From Polyangiaceae bacterium (lineage in GTDB: Bacteria; Myxococcota_A; Polyangia; Polyangiales; Polyangiaceae): 64,000 nucleotides of DNA. Where the stretch lies: assembly GCA_020846005.1 (NCBI GenBank), contig JADLEQ010000049.1:1-64000 (forward strand), in the 5' to 3' direction. Shown piece by piece: positions 51,495-61,006 of this stretch. Each line of letters opens with the position of its first letter. Position 1 is the first letter of the stretch. A program made the translations under genes and the position numbers. A model generated the notes under the pieces. That model was given only the letters and a program-made list of their open reading frames with translations, was not told where the DNA came from and searched no databases.

Positions 51495-52637
51495 TCAGGG
51501 GGCGGGGCGTACGCTCGCCCCGACCGGGGGGAACGCGGGCCAGCGTTCGAGCTCTGGGAGCCCGCGCAGCGCCATCGGCGTCGGCATGAACAGCGCGACG
51601 AAGCCGACCAGGCACCCGATCGCGACGCGGCGCCGCACCGGGGACAGCTCGCCCGGCTCCGTCGGTGGGTGGGCGGCCCCGCCCACGCGCTGCATCAGAG
51701 TGAGCATGGCGAACCACATCAGCCAGAAGAGGCTGTTCTCCACCACGCGCGAAGGCGTCATCGTCCCGCGCCCCTGCAGCACGGGAACCCCCAGCACGAC
51801 GAGGTTCATCGCGAACAGGCCGAGGAGGGCGGGCCGCACCCAGCGCGCGTAGCGATCCTGCGCGGTGCCGAACAGCGCGTACGCGACGTGGCCTCCGTCG
51901 AGCTGTCCCCAGGGCACGAGGTTGATCATGGTGACGAGGAGGCCGGCCCAGCCGGCGAGCGCCGTCGGGTGGAGCATCACGTCGTGTCCCGCGGGGATGG
52001 GGCCAACCGTGGCGCGCTTGAGCGCCCAGTAGAGGAGGCTCTGGCCCTCCTGCACGTACACGCCGCCGCCGAGCGGCTCGACCGGCGACAGCGAGAGCCC
52101 GACCCAGAGCACGGGCAGCGCGACGACCATCCCCGCGATCGGACCCGCGGCGCCGATGTCGAGCAGCGCGTCGCGGGAGCGGATGCGCCCCCGCATGGCG
52201 ATGATCGCGCCGGCCGTGCCGAACGGGCTCAAGAACGGGAGGGGGATGAAGTAGGGCAGCGAGGCGGGCACCCGGTGGATCTTCGCCGCCACGAAGTGGC
52301 CGAGCTCGTGCGAGACGAGGATCGCGAGGAGCGGGACGGCGAACTGCCAGCCGCGCCATAGGCCGAACAACAGCTCGCGCGTGCCGCCCGCCAGCGCCGG
52401 CGCGCCGTACGCGCCCGCGTGGGCTAGCCCGGTGAGGAAGACGCTCAGCACCGTGAGCACGAACAGCACGGCGTGCACACCCCAGCGCGGCGGCACCGGC
52501 GCCTCGGGCTCGAGCGTGGGCCGCTCTTCGTGCGCCTCGATCGGGGCCCCCCGCGGCGCGTCCCAGCGCGGGACGAGCGCGGGATCCACCGGGGGGAAGC
52601 TCGGCGGATCGCCGCCGGAGGGAGGGCTCGCGCTCAC
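51495..52637 (-). CDS. Site-2-protease-family (M50) membrane metalloprotease
   Basis: The GTG start overlaps the stop of the SctL/FliH-like gene. The 380-aa product has a Pro-rich cytoplasmic N-terminus of about 50 residues, then about eight transmembrane helices. The zinc motif SHELGHFVAAK lies near residue 110, and the third ligand region GQLDGGHVAYALF near residue 250. M50 proteases cut membrane-anchored anti-sigma factors or signal-peptide remnants; the target here is unknown. It is last in a five-gene coupled operon. Confidence 0.9.
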   Translation of the reverse strand: MSASPPSGGDPPSFPPVDPALVPRWDAPRGAPIEAHEERPTLEPEAPVPPRWGVHAVLFVLTVLSVFLTGLAHAGAYGAPALAGGTRELLFGLWRGWQFAVPLLAILVSHELGHFVAAKIHRVPASLPYFIPLPFLSPFGTAGAIIAMRGRIRSRDALLDIGAAGPIAGMVVALPVLWVGLSLSPVEPLGGGVYVQEGQSLLYWALKRATVGPIPAGHDVMLHPTALAGWAGLLVTMINLVPWGQLDGGHVAYALFGTAQDRYARWVRPALLGLFAMNLVVLGVPVLQGRGTMTPSRVVENSLFWLMWFAMLTLMQRVGGAAHPPTEPGELSPVRRRVAIGCLVGFVALFMPTPMALRGLPELERWPAFPPVGASVRPAP

Positions 52638-53308
52638 GGGGCGGGCTCACCGCCGAGCGCCGCCCGGAGCGCAGAGGCCAGCCGCGCGAGCTGCGGCGCG
52701 AGCTCGCCGTCGATCACGCCGACGTCCGTCTCGAGGCGCACGGAGCCGCGCTCGCGAGCCGCGCTCGCGACGATCTCGATGGCGCCGCCAGGCACGCCCA
52801 GCCGCGCGACGTCGCCGGAGAGGAGCGCTGCGTCTTCCGGGTGCGCCACGACACGGACGCGCTGCGCGCCTCGCGCCTCGGTCAGCGCCTGGCGCGCGAG
52901 CGCCGTCACGCGACGCGGCTCGACGGCGAGGGCCTCGCCGAGGAGCCGCTCGGCGAGCAGCGTCGCGAGCTCCACGACCCGATCGAGCGCGCCGGCGTCC
53001 GCGCGCGCCACGCGAGCGGCGAGCTCGATCTCGCGCGCGGCGAGGGACGCCACTCCCTCCGCGCGGCCCTCCTCCGCCGCGCGCTGGCGCACGTCGCCGC
53101 TCGCCGCGCGGGCGGCTTCGACGCACGCGTGGGCCTCGGCGCGCGCCGCCGCGAGCAGCCGCTGCGCAGCGGCGTGCGCGTCGACGACCGGCGCGGCGAT
53201 GGTCGCGCCGCGCGGAACGACGCGAGGCTCGGGCGCGCCAAGGGCCGGGAGCGCCGATGCGTCCGCGACGCGCTCCGCCGGCACCACACGCCCGCGGGCG
53301 AGCGTCAC
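52634..53308 (-). CDS. SctL/FliH-like stator protein
   Basis: The GTG start overlaps the stop of the 71-aa gene, which decides it over a GTG four codons upstream. The 224-aa product has a helical N-terminal half rich in Ala, Glu and Arg (AHAAAQRLLAAARAEAHAC and following), then a domain ending GSVRLETDVGVIDGELAPQ with QLARLASAL after it. This arrangement is that of FliH/SctL (YscL, HrpE) proteins that bind the export ATPase of flagella and type III secretion. No ATPase, SctQ or other secretion gene is in the window. It may serve a secretion ATPase encoded elsewhere, or have a different role. Confidence 0.75.
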   Translation of the reverse strand: MTLARGRVVPAERVADASALPALGAPEPRVVPRGATIAAPVVDAHAAAQRLLAAARAEAHACVEAARAASGDVRQRAAEEGRAEGVASLAAREIELAARVARADAGALDRVVELATLLAERLLGEALAVEPRRVTALARQALTEARGAQRVRVVAHPEDAALLSGDVARLGVPGGAIEIVASAARERGSVRLETDVGVIDGELAPQLARLASALRAALGGEPAP

Positions 53309-53520
53309 GACGCCTCCCACTCCTCCAGCGCGCGAGCGACCCGACCGAGCTCGGCCGCGAGCGCGGCGGCCCGCGCCCCCCGATCGACGTGACCGAGCCG
53401 CGCGACGAGCTCCAGGACCTGCGGCTCCGGCGCCTCGAGCGGCCTCACGAGCTCCGGCCCGCGCCCGCCGAGCAGGTAGCTCACGGCGACGAAGGCTCGC
53501 TCACGACGACAGGACGGCAT
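53305..53520 (-). CDS. 71-residue protein of unknown function
   Basis: The ATG of MPSCRRERAFVAVSYL gives 71 aa; its stop overlaps the SctL/FliH-like start. The start lies 10 bases after the MBL-fold gene stop. Two helical segments (VLELVARLGHVDRGARAAAL and AELGRVARALEEWEAS) contain little else. It looks like a small partner protein. No family was recognised. Coupling on both sides makes a real gene likely. Confidence 0.65.
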   Translation of the reverse strand: MPSCRRERAFVAVSYLLGGRGPELVRPLEAPEPQVLELVARLGHVDRGARAAALAAELGRVARALEEWEAS

Positions 53521-53530
53521 CGCGGCGACC

Positions 53531-54391
53531 CTAGCAGCTCGCCGGGCGCGCGGGCCGGTGGCGGCCGTCCGGCGCGAGGGTCGCGCGGCCATCCGCGACG
53601 AGCTCCTCGAGGTGCGCGCGCAGGCTGAGCTCGGCGAGCGGCCAGAGCTCCCGGGGCGTGTCGTCGTAGGCGTTCGCGACGAGCTCGTGGGCGTGCGCGC
53701 CCTCGGCGTGCGCGAGGAGCGCGCGCACCACCTTCGCCTCCCGCGCGAGCCGGTGCTGCACATAGTGCGCGAACACCGCGCTCGGCTGGTGGATGGGCTG
53801 CCCGTGCGCGGGGAGCGCCACCTCCGCGCGGAGCGCGGCGAGCCGCTCGAGCTGACGCCGGTACTCGCGCATGTCGCCGTCGCCCGGCGCGATGAGGATG
53901 GTACCGGTGCTCGCGACCATGTCGCCCACCACGAGCTGACCGGCGGCGGCCTGATGGAGGCAGACATGCCCCGGGGCGTGCCCGGGCGTGTGCAGCACCT
54001 CCCACGCCGACGGCTCGGGCCCCTCGAGCACGAGGCGCTCTCCGTCGCCGAGCGCCCGGTCGACGGCGACGCCCTCGAGACGATCGGCGGTCGCCTCGTG
54101 CGCCCACAGCGGCAGCCCGAGCTCGCCGGCGAGGAACCCGGCGCCGCCGACGTGATCCGGGTGGTGGTGCGTCACGACGAGCGCGACCAGGCGCCGCCCG
54201 CGCGAGGCGAGCGACCGCGCCCAGGCGAGCCACTCGCGCCGCTCGTCGTCGTAGGGCGTCGCGGGCTCGACGAGCAGCACGTCCCGCGCGCCGATCGCGT
54301 AGGCGTTGGTGTGCGTCGCCGGGGGCAGCGTGGGCGTGCGCGCCGCGAACGCCTCGACGCCCGGCGCCACGTCGACGGGCCGGAGCGTCAC
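53531..54391 (-). CDS. Metallo-beta-lactamase-fold hydrolase
   Basis: The GTG start overlaps the thiolase stop by four bases. The 286-aa product has the metal-binding motif VVTHHHPDHVGGAGF, then a His in TPGHAPGHVCLH, an Asp in VVGDMVASTGTI and a further His in LPAHGQPIHQPS. A C-terminal helical extension (residues 200-286) fits the LACTB2/glyoxalase-II-like group. Hydrolysis of an ester, thioester or RNA is possible; linkage with a thiolase suggests thioester or acyl metabolism, which is inference. Confidence 0.88.
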   Translation of the reverse strand: MTLRPVDVAPGVEAFAARTPTLPPATHTNAYAIGARDVLLVEPATPYDDERREWLAWARSLASRGRRLVALVVTHHHPDHVGGAGFLAGELGLPLWAHEATADRLEGVAVDRALGDGERLVLEGPEPSAWEVLHTPGHAPGHVCLHQAAAGQLVVGDMVASTGTILIAPGDGDMREYRRQLERLAALRAEVALPAHGQPIHQPSAVFAHYVQHRLAREAKVVRALLAHAEGAHAHELVANAYDDTPRELWPLAELSLRAHLEELVADGRATLAPDGRHRPARPASC

Positions 54392-55569
54392 GCTCGCTCG
54401 ACCACCACCGCGACGGCCTCGCCGCCGCCGATGCACAGCGTCGCCAGGCCGCGCCGCGCGCCGCGGTCGCGCATCGCGTGCAGGAGCGTCACCAGGATGC
54501 GCGCGCCCGACGCGCCGATCGGGTGCCCGAGCGCGACCGCGCCCCCGCGGACGTTCACGCGCTCGGGATCGAGCCCCGCGAGGCGCGTGCACGCCAGGGT
54601 GACACAGGAGAACGCCTCGTTGATCTCCCAGAGGTCGATGTCCGCGACGCCCAGGCCGACCTTCGCCAGGGTGCGCTCGATGGCCTTCGCGGGCGCCGTC
54701 GTGAACCACTCCGGAGCCTGCGCCGCGCCCCCCCACCCCACGACGCGCGCCAGCGGCTGGAGCCCGAGCTCGCCGACCGCGCGCTCCGTCGCGAGCACGA
54801 GCGCGGCGGCGCCGTCGTCGATACTGGAGGCGTTGGCCGCCGTGATCGTGCCGTCCTTCTGGAACGCGGGCTTCAGCTTGTCGAGCTTGCCCGGGTCGCC
54901 CTTCTTGGGCTCCTCGTCCTCCTCGACACGCAGCGGATCGCCGCGGCGCTGCGGCACCTCCACGGCGACGATCTCGGCGCGGAACGCCCCCTCGGTCTGC
55001 GCGGCGAGCGCGCGGCGGTAGCTCTCGCGCGCGAAGGCGTCCTGCGCCTCTCGACCCAGGGAGTACTCCTTCGCGCAGAGCTCCCCCGCCATCCCCATGT
55101 GGTAGTCCTGGTAGGGGTCCCAGAGGCCGTCGAGGATCATGCCGTCCTCGAGCTTCCCGTCCCCCATCCGGTACCCGGTACGCGCCTGGCGCAGGTAGTA
55201 GGGGACGTTCGACATCGACTCCATGCCGCCCGCCACCACGACGCTCGCGTCGCCGAGCGCGAGCTGCCGCGCCGCGAGCACCACGGCCTGCAGCCCCGAG
55301 CCGCAGACCTTGCTCACCGTCGTGCACGGCGCCGCGTCGGGCACGCCCGCGTAGAGCGCCGCTTGACGCGCCGGCGCCTGCCCGATGCCCGCGGAGAGCA
55401 CGTTGCCCATATAGACCTCGTCGACGCGGGCGGGCTCGATCCCGGCGCGCGCGATGGCCTCTCGGATCGCGACCGCGCCGAGCCGCGGCGCGGGGAGGGC
55501 GCTCAGCGCGCCAAGGTAGGCGCCGATGGGGGTGCGGGCGGCGCTGGCGATGAAGACGGGCTGGGTCAT
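54388..55569 (-). CDS. Acetyl-CoA acetyltransferase (thiolase)
   Basis: The ATG behind a GGAGCC site gives 393 aa, the normal length. The nucleophile Cys89 is in TVSKVCGSGLQAV. NEAFSCVTLA, GGAVALGHPIGASGAR with its His, and CIGGGEAVAVV with the second Cys are all present. It joins or splits acetyl-CoA units: acetoacetyl-CoA formation for polyhydroxybutyrate or ketone metabolism, or beta-oxidation. It starts the five-gene operon. No PhaB/PhaC or HMG gene is nearby, so the pathway is open. Confidence 0.92.
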   Translation of the reverse strand: MTQPVFIASAARTPIGAYLGALSALPAPRLGAVAIREAIARAGIEPARVDEVYMGNVLSAGIGQAPARQAALYAGVPDAAPCTTVSKVCGSGLQAVVLAARQLALGDASVVVAGGMESMSNVPYYLRQARTGYRMGDGKLEDGMILDGLWDPYQDYHMGMAGELCAKEYSLGREAQDAFARESYRRALAAQTEGAFRAEIVAVEVPQRRGDPLRVEEDEEPKKGDPGKLDKLKPAFQKDGTITAANASSIDDGAAALVLATERAVGELGLQPLARVVGWGGAAQAPEWFTTAPAKAIERTLAKVGLGVADIDLWEINEAFSCVTLACTRLAGLDPERVNVRGGAVALGHPIGASGARILVTLLHAMRDRGARRGLATLCIGGGEAVAVVVERA

Positions 55570-55700
55570 GACGGCTCCTGAGGGGCGCGCACGGTGGGTG
55601 CGCGGCTGGGTCACGCGCGGCGGTCGGCTGCCGGGCGGGCGACCCGCGTGCTGTAGCCCGCCGGGCCAGCGCCCGCTAGTCTCGGGGCGAGGGCCTCACC

Positions 55701-56309
55701 ATGCATCAGATCACCGTCCAGCACGCCGCGCTCGCCATCGTCCAGCGCAAGGAGCTCGCGGAGCTCGTCGGGTTCGAGTCCCGGAACAAGTACGCGATCG
55801 AGACCACGGACGGCCAGCCGCTCTGGTTCGCCGCCGAGCAGGGAAAGGGGCTGCTCTCCACGGTGTTCCGCCAGCTCCTCGGACACTGGCGGACGTTCGA
55901 GATCCACGTGTTCGACACCGCGCGGCAGCTCGTCTTGCGCGCGATCCACCCGTTCACGCTCTTCTTCCAGCGGCTCGAGGTCTACAGCGCCGACGGCCGC
56001 CCGCTCGGCCGGCTCCAGCAACGCTTCTCCATCCTGTCGAAGCGCTTCGACGTGCAGGACGCGCGCGGCGCGACGGTGCTGTCCGTCCGTTCCCCCCTCT
56101 GGAAGCCGTGGACCTTCTCGTTCCAGCGCGATGGCCGCGAGCTCGCGGTGGTGAAGAAGCAGTGGGGCGGCGCCGTCCGGGAGCTCCTGACGGACGCCGA
56201 CCGGTTCCGCGTCGACTTCCTCGCGCCCGAGCTCGGGCCGGACGAGCGCGCCCTGCTGGTGTGCGCGGGGATCTTCATCGATCTCCAGTATTTCGAGAAG
56301 CAGGCCTGA
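55701..56309 (+). CDS. Scramblase-like (Scramblase/LURP-type) protein
   Basis: The ATG of [16 protein letters not shown] gives 202 aa. The beta-barrel-like pattern of phospholipid-scramblase and LURP-one proteins is visible ([55 protein letters not shown]). A hydrophobic C-terminal segment ([15 protein letters not shown]) ends the chain. It may bind or move membrane lipid. It is divergent from the thiolase operon and stands alone. Confidence 0.8.
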   Translation: MHQITVQHAALAIVQRKELAELVGFESRNKYAIETTDGQPLWFAAEQGKGLLSTVFRQLLGHWRTFEIHVFDTARQLVLRAIHPFTLFFQRLEVYSADGRPLGRLQQRFSILSKRFDVQDARGATVLSVRSPLWKPWTFSFQRDGRELAVVKKQWGGAVRELLTDADRFRVDFLAPELGPDERALLVCAGIFIDLQYFEKQA

Positions 56310-56427
56310 GGGTCTCGGGGCGCGCGGAGGGCTACGCCGCAGTGCGTCGCGAGGCGAGGCGCGCCTCGCGGCCTTCCCCGCTGACGGTTTGGGCTATGAC
56401 TCGGCCGCCCGCCGCGAGAGGTACCGA

Positions 56428-57990
56428 GTGAAAGTCGCGATCCCGAAGGAAGTCCGCCCTGGTGAGCGGCGCGTCGCCGCAACCCCGGAGACAGCCGCGC
56501 GGCTCGCCAAGCTCGGGTTCTCGGTGCACGTGGAGTCCGGCGCCGGCGAGGGCGCCTCGTTCACCGACGACGCCTACCGGGCCGCGGGAGCGGAGGTCCA
56601 CGACGACGTGGAGGAGCTGTGGGCCCAGGCCGAGCTCGTGCTCAAGCTCCAGCCGCCGGACCTCAACGCCCGCGTGGGGCGCCACGAGGCGGACCTCCTC
56701 CCCGAGGGCGCGACGCTCGTCTCGTTCATCTGGCCCGCCAAGAACCGCGAGCTCGTCGATCGGTTGGCCGCGCGCCGCGCGACCGTCCTCGCGATGGACC
56801 AGGTGCCACGGATCACGCGCGCCCAGAAGATGGACGCCCTCTCGTCGATGGCGAACATCGCCGGGTATCGCTCCGTCATCGAGGCGGCGAGCTTCTTCGG
56901 CCGCTTCTTCACCGGCCAGATGACGGCCGCGGGGAAGGTCCCGCCCGCGAAGGTGCTGGTGATCGGCGCCGGGGTGGCGGGGCTGGCCGCGATCGGCGCG
57001 GCGCGAGGCCTCGGCGCGATCGTGCGCGCGTTCGATACTCGCCCGGCGGTGCGGGAGCAGATCGAGAGCATGGGCGCCGAGTTCCTCGAGCTCCGCGTGG
57101 CGGACGAGGACGGCACCGGTGAGGGCGGCTATGCCAAGGAGATGAGCCCGGCGTTCATCGCCGCCGAGCTCGCGCTCTTCGAGGCGCAGGCCCGCGACGT
57201 CGACATCATCATCACGACCGCGCTCATCCCCGGGCGGCCAGCGCCCGTGCTGCTCACCGAGCGCGCGGTCGAGGCGATGAAGCCCGGCAGCGTGATCGTG
57301 GACCTCGCCGCGGAGAACGGCGGCAACTGCGCGCTCACCCGCCCGGGTGAGGTCGTCTCCCACGGGGGCGTCACCATCGTGGGCTACGTGGATCTGCCGA
57401 GCCGGCTCGCCCCCACGGCGAGCTCGCTCTACGGCAACAACCTCGCGCACCTCCTCGCCGACATGGGCGGCGCCAAGAGCTGGCACATCGACCTCGAGGA
57501 CGAGGTCGTCCGCGGCGCGATCGTCCTGCACCGAGGCGAGCTGCTCTGGCCGCCGCCTCGCCGGGAGGCGCCTCCCCCCGACGCACTCAAGCGCACGCGC
57601 AAGAGCGTGCCGCCCCTGGCGCCCGCCCCCGAGAAGCCGAAGGCACGCCCGGAGCGCGGGATCGTGGCGCTCGCCATCGCGGGCATCGCTCTGCTCGGGC
57701 TCGGGCTGGTCGCCCCGAAGGAGTTCGTCGGGCACCTCACCGTGTTCGTCTTGAGCTGCTTCATCGGCTGGCAGGTCGTCTGGAACGTGACGCCCGCGCT
57801 CCACACGCCGCTGATGAGCGTCACCAACGCGATCAGCGGCATCATCCTGGTGGGCGGGATGCTGCAGATCTCCGGCCCGCCGACGGCGCCGGCCACGGTC
57901 CTCGGCGCGCTCGCCATCCTGCTCGCGATGATCAACGTCGCCGGGGGCTTCCTCGTGACGCAGCGCATGCTGCGGATGTTCCAGCGTTGA
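56428..57990 (+). CDS. pntA: NAD(P) transhydrogenase alpha subunit
   Basis: The GTG ([18 protein letters not shown]) gives 520 aa, close to E. coli PntA. Two Rossmann-type regions bind NAD(H) ([17 protein letters not shown]). The C-terminal part has a linker and about four transmembrane helices ([39 protein letters not shown]-like helices), so the alpha1 and alpha2 segments are fused. With PntB it couples proton movement to hydride transfer between NADH and NADP+, giving NADPH. pntB follows after 7 bases. Confidence 0.95.
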   Translation: MKVAIPKEVRPGERRVAATPETAARLAKLGFSVHVESGAGEGASFTDDAYRAAGAEVHDDVEELWAQAELVLKLQPPDLNARVGRHEADLLPEGATLVSFIWPAKNRELVDRLAARRATVLAMDQVPRITRAQKMDALSSMANIAGYRSVIEAASFFGRFFTGQMTAAGKVPPAKVLVIGAGVAGLAAIGAARGLGAIVRAFDTRPAVREQIESMGAEFLELRVADEDGTGEGGYAKEMSPAFIAAELALFEAQARDVDIIITTALIPGRPAPVLLTERAVEAMKPGSVIVDLAAENGGNCALTRPGEVVSHGGVTIVGYVDLPSRLAPTASSLYGNNLAHLLADMGGAKSWHIDLEDEVVRGAIVLHRGELLWPPPRREAPPPDALKRTRKSVPPLAPAPEKPKARPERGIVALAIAGIALLGLGLVAPKEFVGHLTVFVLSCFIGWQVVWNVTPALHTPLMSVTNAISGIILVGGMLQISGPPTAPATVLGALAILLAMINVAGGFLVTQRMLRMFQR

Positions 57991-57997
57991 GTCCCCG

Positions 57998-59431
57998 ATG
58001 ACCGAGAGTCCCCTCACCGTCGCGTACCTCCTCGCCGGGGTGCTGTTCATCCTCAGCCTCGGGGGGCTCAGCGCGCAGGAGACCGCGCGGCGCGGGAACG
58101 TGCTCGGGATCACCGGGATGCTGCTGGCGATGGGCGTCACGGCCGCGAGCCCGGCGGTGACGGGCTACCCGGTGCTCGCGGGGGCGCTCGGCGTGGGCAC
58201 GCTCATCGGCGCCGTCCTGGCGGCCCGCGTGGCGATGACGAGCATGCCAGAGCTGGTGGCGGTGCTGCACAGCTTCGTCGGCGCCGCGGCGGTGCTCGTC
58301 GGGATCAGCGGGTACCTCGCGCCGCCGACCGAGCTGCACGGCGTCGCGCGCACGATCCACGACGTGGAGACGTTCCTCGGCGTGTTCATCGGGGCGGTGA
58401 CGTTCACCGGGTCGATCGTCGCGTTCGGCAAGCTGCGCGGCACGCTGGCGAGCCGTCCGCTCCTGCTCCCGGCGCGACACTGGGCCAACCTCGGCATCGT
58501 CGCCGGTTGCGTGGTGGTCGGCGCGTACTTCCTGCGCGACCAGCCGCCGGAGGCCGGGCTCCGCCCGCTGCTGGCGATGACGGCCCTCGCCGGCCTGCTC
58601 GGCATCCACCTGGTGATGGCGATCGGCGGCGCGGACATGCCGGTGGTCGTGTCGATGCTGAACAGCTACTCGGGGTGGGCCGCCGCGTCCGCGGGGTTCA
58701 TGCTCGGGAACGATCTGCTCATCATCACCGGGGCGCTGGTCGGATCGAGCGGCCTGATCCTGAGCATCATCATGTGCCGCGCCATGAACCGATCGATCAC
58801 GAACGTCATCTTCGGCGGGTTCGGCGCGGAGGCGGGCGCGGCGCCCGCGCGCGCGGCGAGCGCCGAGCAGGGCGAGGTCGTGAGCGTCGACGCTCCAGGC
58901 ACGGCGACGCTCATGCGCGAGGCCCGGCGCATCGTCATCGTGCCCGGCTACGGCATGGCCGTCGCGCAGGCGCAGTACCCGCTCTGGGAGTGCGCCCGGC
59001 TCCTCAAGGCCGGCGGCGCGACCGTGCGCTTCGCGATCCACCCCGTCGCAGGGCGCCTCCCGGGCCATATGAACGTGCTGCTCGCCGAGGCCAAGGTGCC
59101 GTACGACATCGTGCTCGAGATGGACGAGATCAACGAGGACTTCCCGGAGACGGACGTGGTGCTCGTCATCGGCGCCAACGACATCGTGAACCCCGGCGCT
59201 CTCGACGACCCCTCCAGCCCCATCTACGGCATGCCGGTGCTCGAGGTGTGGAAGGCGAAGGCGGTCGTCGTGATGAAGCGCAGCATGGCGAGCGGCTACG
59301 CGGGCGTCGACAACCCGCTCTTCTACGGCGAGAACACCAAGATGCTGTTCGGCGACGCGAAGAAGAACGTCGACGCGATCCTCGCCGCGCTGCAGCAGCC
59401 GGCGCCCGCGGGCGAGCGCGCGGCGGCCTGA
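57998..59431 (+). CDS. pntB: NAD(P) transhydrogenase beta subunit
   Basis: The ATG gives 477 aa. The N-terminal half is membrane-embedded, with about eight helices ([36 protein letters not shown]). The C-terminal NADP(H)-binding domain has [17 protein letters not shown] and [15 protein letters not shown], which contains the conserved GAND region. It forms the proton channel and NADP site of the complex with PntA. Typical length. A strong hairpin follows the gene. Confidence 0.95.
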   Translation: MTESPLTVAYLLAGVLFILSLGGLSAQETARRGNVLGITGMLLAMGVTAASPAVTGYPVLAGALGVGTLIGAVLAARVAMTSMPELVAVLHSFVGAAAVLVGISGYLAPPTELHGVARTIHDVETFLGVFIGAVTFTGSIVAFGKLRGTLASRPLLLPARHWANLGIVAGCVVVGAYFLRDQPPEAGLRPLLAMTALAGLLGIHLVMAIGGADMPVVVSMLNSYSGWAAASAGFMLGNDLLIITGALVGSSGLILSIIMCRAMNRSITNVIFGGFGAEAGAAPARAASAEQGEVVSVDAPGTATLMREARRIVIVPGYGMAVAQAQYPLWECARLLKAGGATVRFAIHPVAGRLPGHMNVLLAEAKVPYDIVLEMDEINEDFPETDVVLVIGANDIVNPGALDDPSSPIYGMPVLEVWKAKAVVVMKRSMASGYAGVDNPLFYGENTKMLFGDAKKNVDAILAALQQPAPAGERAAA

Positions 59432-59443
59432 GGGCGGTCGGCG

Positions 59444-59469
59444 GCGGGCGCGGAGAGGATCGCGCCCGC
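59444..59469. terminator. Hairpin between convergent pntB and HEAT lipoprotein genes
   Basis: A perfect 9-bp stem GCGGGCGCG/CGCGCCCGC with loop GAGAGGAT, 12 bases after the pntB stop and 23 bases before the stop of the convergent gene. No U-run, so efficiency is uncertain, but the position suits a shared terminator. Confidence 0.5.
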
Positions 59470-59492
59470 GCTGCCCTCGCGGGGCGCGTCCG

Positions 59493-60857
59493 TCACTGCG
59501 GACGCGGGGGCGGTGCGGGCGGGGCGCCAGGCGGCGGGCCTCCAGCGCCAGGCGGCGGCCCGCCGGGGTGACCGGGGTGGCCGGGCGGGAGCGCGCCGGG
59601 GTGACCCGGGGGGAGCCCCGGCGGAGTGAGGATGGAGCCCGAGGCGGGCGGCATCGCCAGGCGCCGGAGGGCGTCCTCCACGCGGCGCTTCACGTGGGCG
59701 TCGTCGCCCTTGTCCGCCTTCTCGTACTTCTTCAGGAGGCGCTCGAACACGGCCTTCGGCGCGCCGAGCTCCTTCATCACGTCGACGGCGCCGGTGCGCG
59801 CCATCCAGTTCGCCTTCGGGTCGGTGACCAGGTCCTCGAGGACCTTGAGGAGGCGGTCCCGCTTGTACCAGGGCTTCACCTTCTCGAACCACTCCGTCCC
59901 GAACTTGTCGTTCGGGCGGAACTCCGTCTGCGCGGCTCGCAGGTTCGCGAGGCCGCTCCACGACGGCCGCTCGCCCGTCCGCGGCTTGGCCTCGAGGATC
60001 GAGAGCGTGAGCTCGTAGCCCTTCTTGCTCGGGTTCGACGGCCGCGGGAAGCCCGTCCACGACTTGATGAGGCCGCTCCAGCAGCCGTCGTACACCTGCT
60101 TCGGCGTCTCCTTGTCTTTCAGCAGCTTCTCGAAGACGGGGAGCGCGCGCTCGTCGCCGCTGCCGTACAGACGATCGCAGAGGAAGGCTCGGACGGTCAC
60201 GCTCGGGTCCTTCTCCATGCGCTCGAGCACCTTCTCGAACGTCCCCGGGACGCCCTCGCCGAAGCTCGTCAGGAACCAGCTCAGCGCCTCTTTGCGCACG
60301 GTCTCGTCGGCGTGGTCCGCCATCTGCAAGAGGAGCGCCTTCACGTCCTCAGCCTGCTTGTGCCGCGAGCCGACGACCCGCAGCATGGCCGCGAGCACGG
60401 CCGGCTCGGTCTCCTTCTTCCCCGCCTCGACGACCGCGCCCTGCGCAGACGCGTCCACCCCGAAGGCCGACTGCAGGAGCTGGGCGGCCTGGAGGCGGAC
60501 CGCCGCGCTCGCGTGACCGATGTGCTTGCGGCCGACGTTGGCGTTCAGCGTGCCGAGGTTCTTCTGCGCCGCGGCGCGGCTCCTCGCCCTGCGGAACCGA
60601 TCGTAGCCGGCGCATTTCGGGTCGACCGCGGGGCCGACGAGCGTGCACTCGGCCATCCCGGCGACGAGGCGGTCGTAGAGCTCCTCGCTGAGCTCGGCCT
60701 TCGGATCGCGGAGGAACGCCTCGACATCGTCGGCGGGCGCGGCGGAGGCCGCTGCGGACGCGGAGGCGCTCCCGGCCGGCGCGGTGTCCCCTCCCTTGGC
60801 ACAGGCGGCGAGCGCGGCGCAGGTGGTGACGACGGCGAAGGATCGGGGAAGCTTCAT
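59493..60857 (-). CDS. HEAT-repeat lipoprotein
   Basis: The ATG of MKLPRSFAVVTTCA gives 454 aa; lipobox ALAACAKG. After a short Ala/Ser linker, residues 100-400 are HEAT-like helical repeats (AAVRLQAAQLLQSAF, VLAAMLRVVGSRHKQAEDV, KVLEDLVTDPKANWMARTG). The last 45 residues are a Gly/Pro/His-rich low-complexity tail (PPGHPGALPPGHPGHPGG). It is probably a periplasmic or outer-membrane scaffold. It is divergent from ettA. Confidence 0.8.
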   Translation of the reverse strand: MKLPRSFAVVTTCAALAACAKGGDTAPAGSASASAAASAAPADDVEAFLRDPKAELSEELYDRLVAGMAECTLVGPAVDPKCAGYDRFRRARSRAAAQKNLGTLNANVGRKHIGHASAAVRLQAAQLLQSAFGVDASAQGAVVEAGKKETEPAVLAAMLRVVGSRHKQAEDVKALLLQMADHADETVRKEALSWFLTSFGEGVPGTFEKVLERMEKDPSVTVRAFLCDRLYGSGDERALPVFEKLLKDKETPKQVYDGCWSGLIKSWTGFPRPSNPSKKGYELTLSILEAKPRTGERPSWSGLANLRAAQTEFRPNDKFGTEWFEKVKPWYKRDRLLKVLEDLVTDPKANWMARTGAVDVMKELGAPKAVFERLLKKYEKADKGDDAHVKRRVEDALRRLAMPPASGSILTPPGLPPGHPGALPPGHPGHPGGPPPGAGGPPPGAPPAPPPRPQ

Positions 60858-60885
60858 GGGGTCTCCTGGTCCGGGGACGGCCGAG

Positions 60886-60905
60886 CCGCCCCGCCACGGG
60901 GGCGG
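60886..60905. other. Inverted repeat in the divergent ettA intergenic region
   Basis: CCGCCCC and GGGGCGG arms with a 6-base GCCACG spacer, about 30 bases upstream of the HEAT lipoprotein start and 100 bases upstream of ettA. It might be an operator or a leader hairpin. In such GC-rich DNA a repeat of this size can arise by chance. Confidence 0.3.
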
Positions 60906-61006
60906 AGTCTACACGTCGTCGGGCCGCCTGCCATGGGCTCGCGCCGCGCGGAGGCCGCGCGCGCGGCCCCCGCGCGGCCGGCCCGAATTCGGGCTAGGCA
61001 GCCCGC

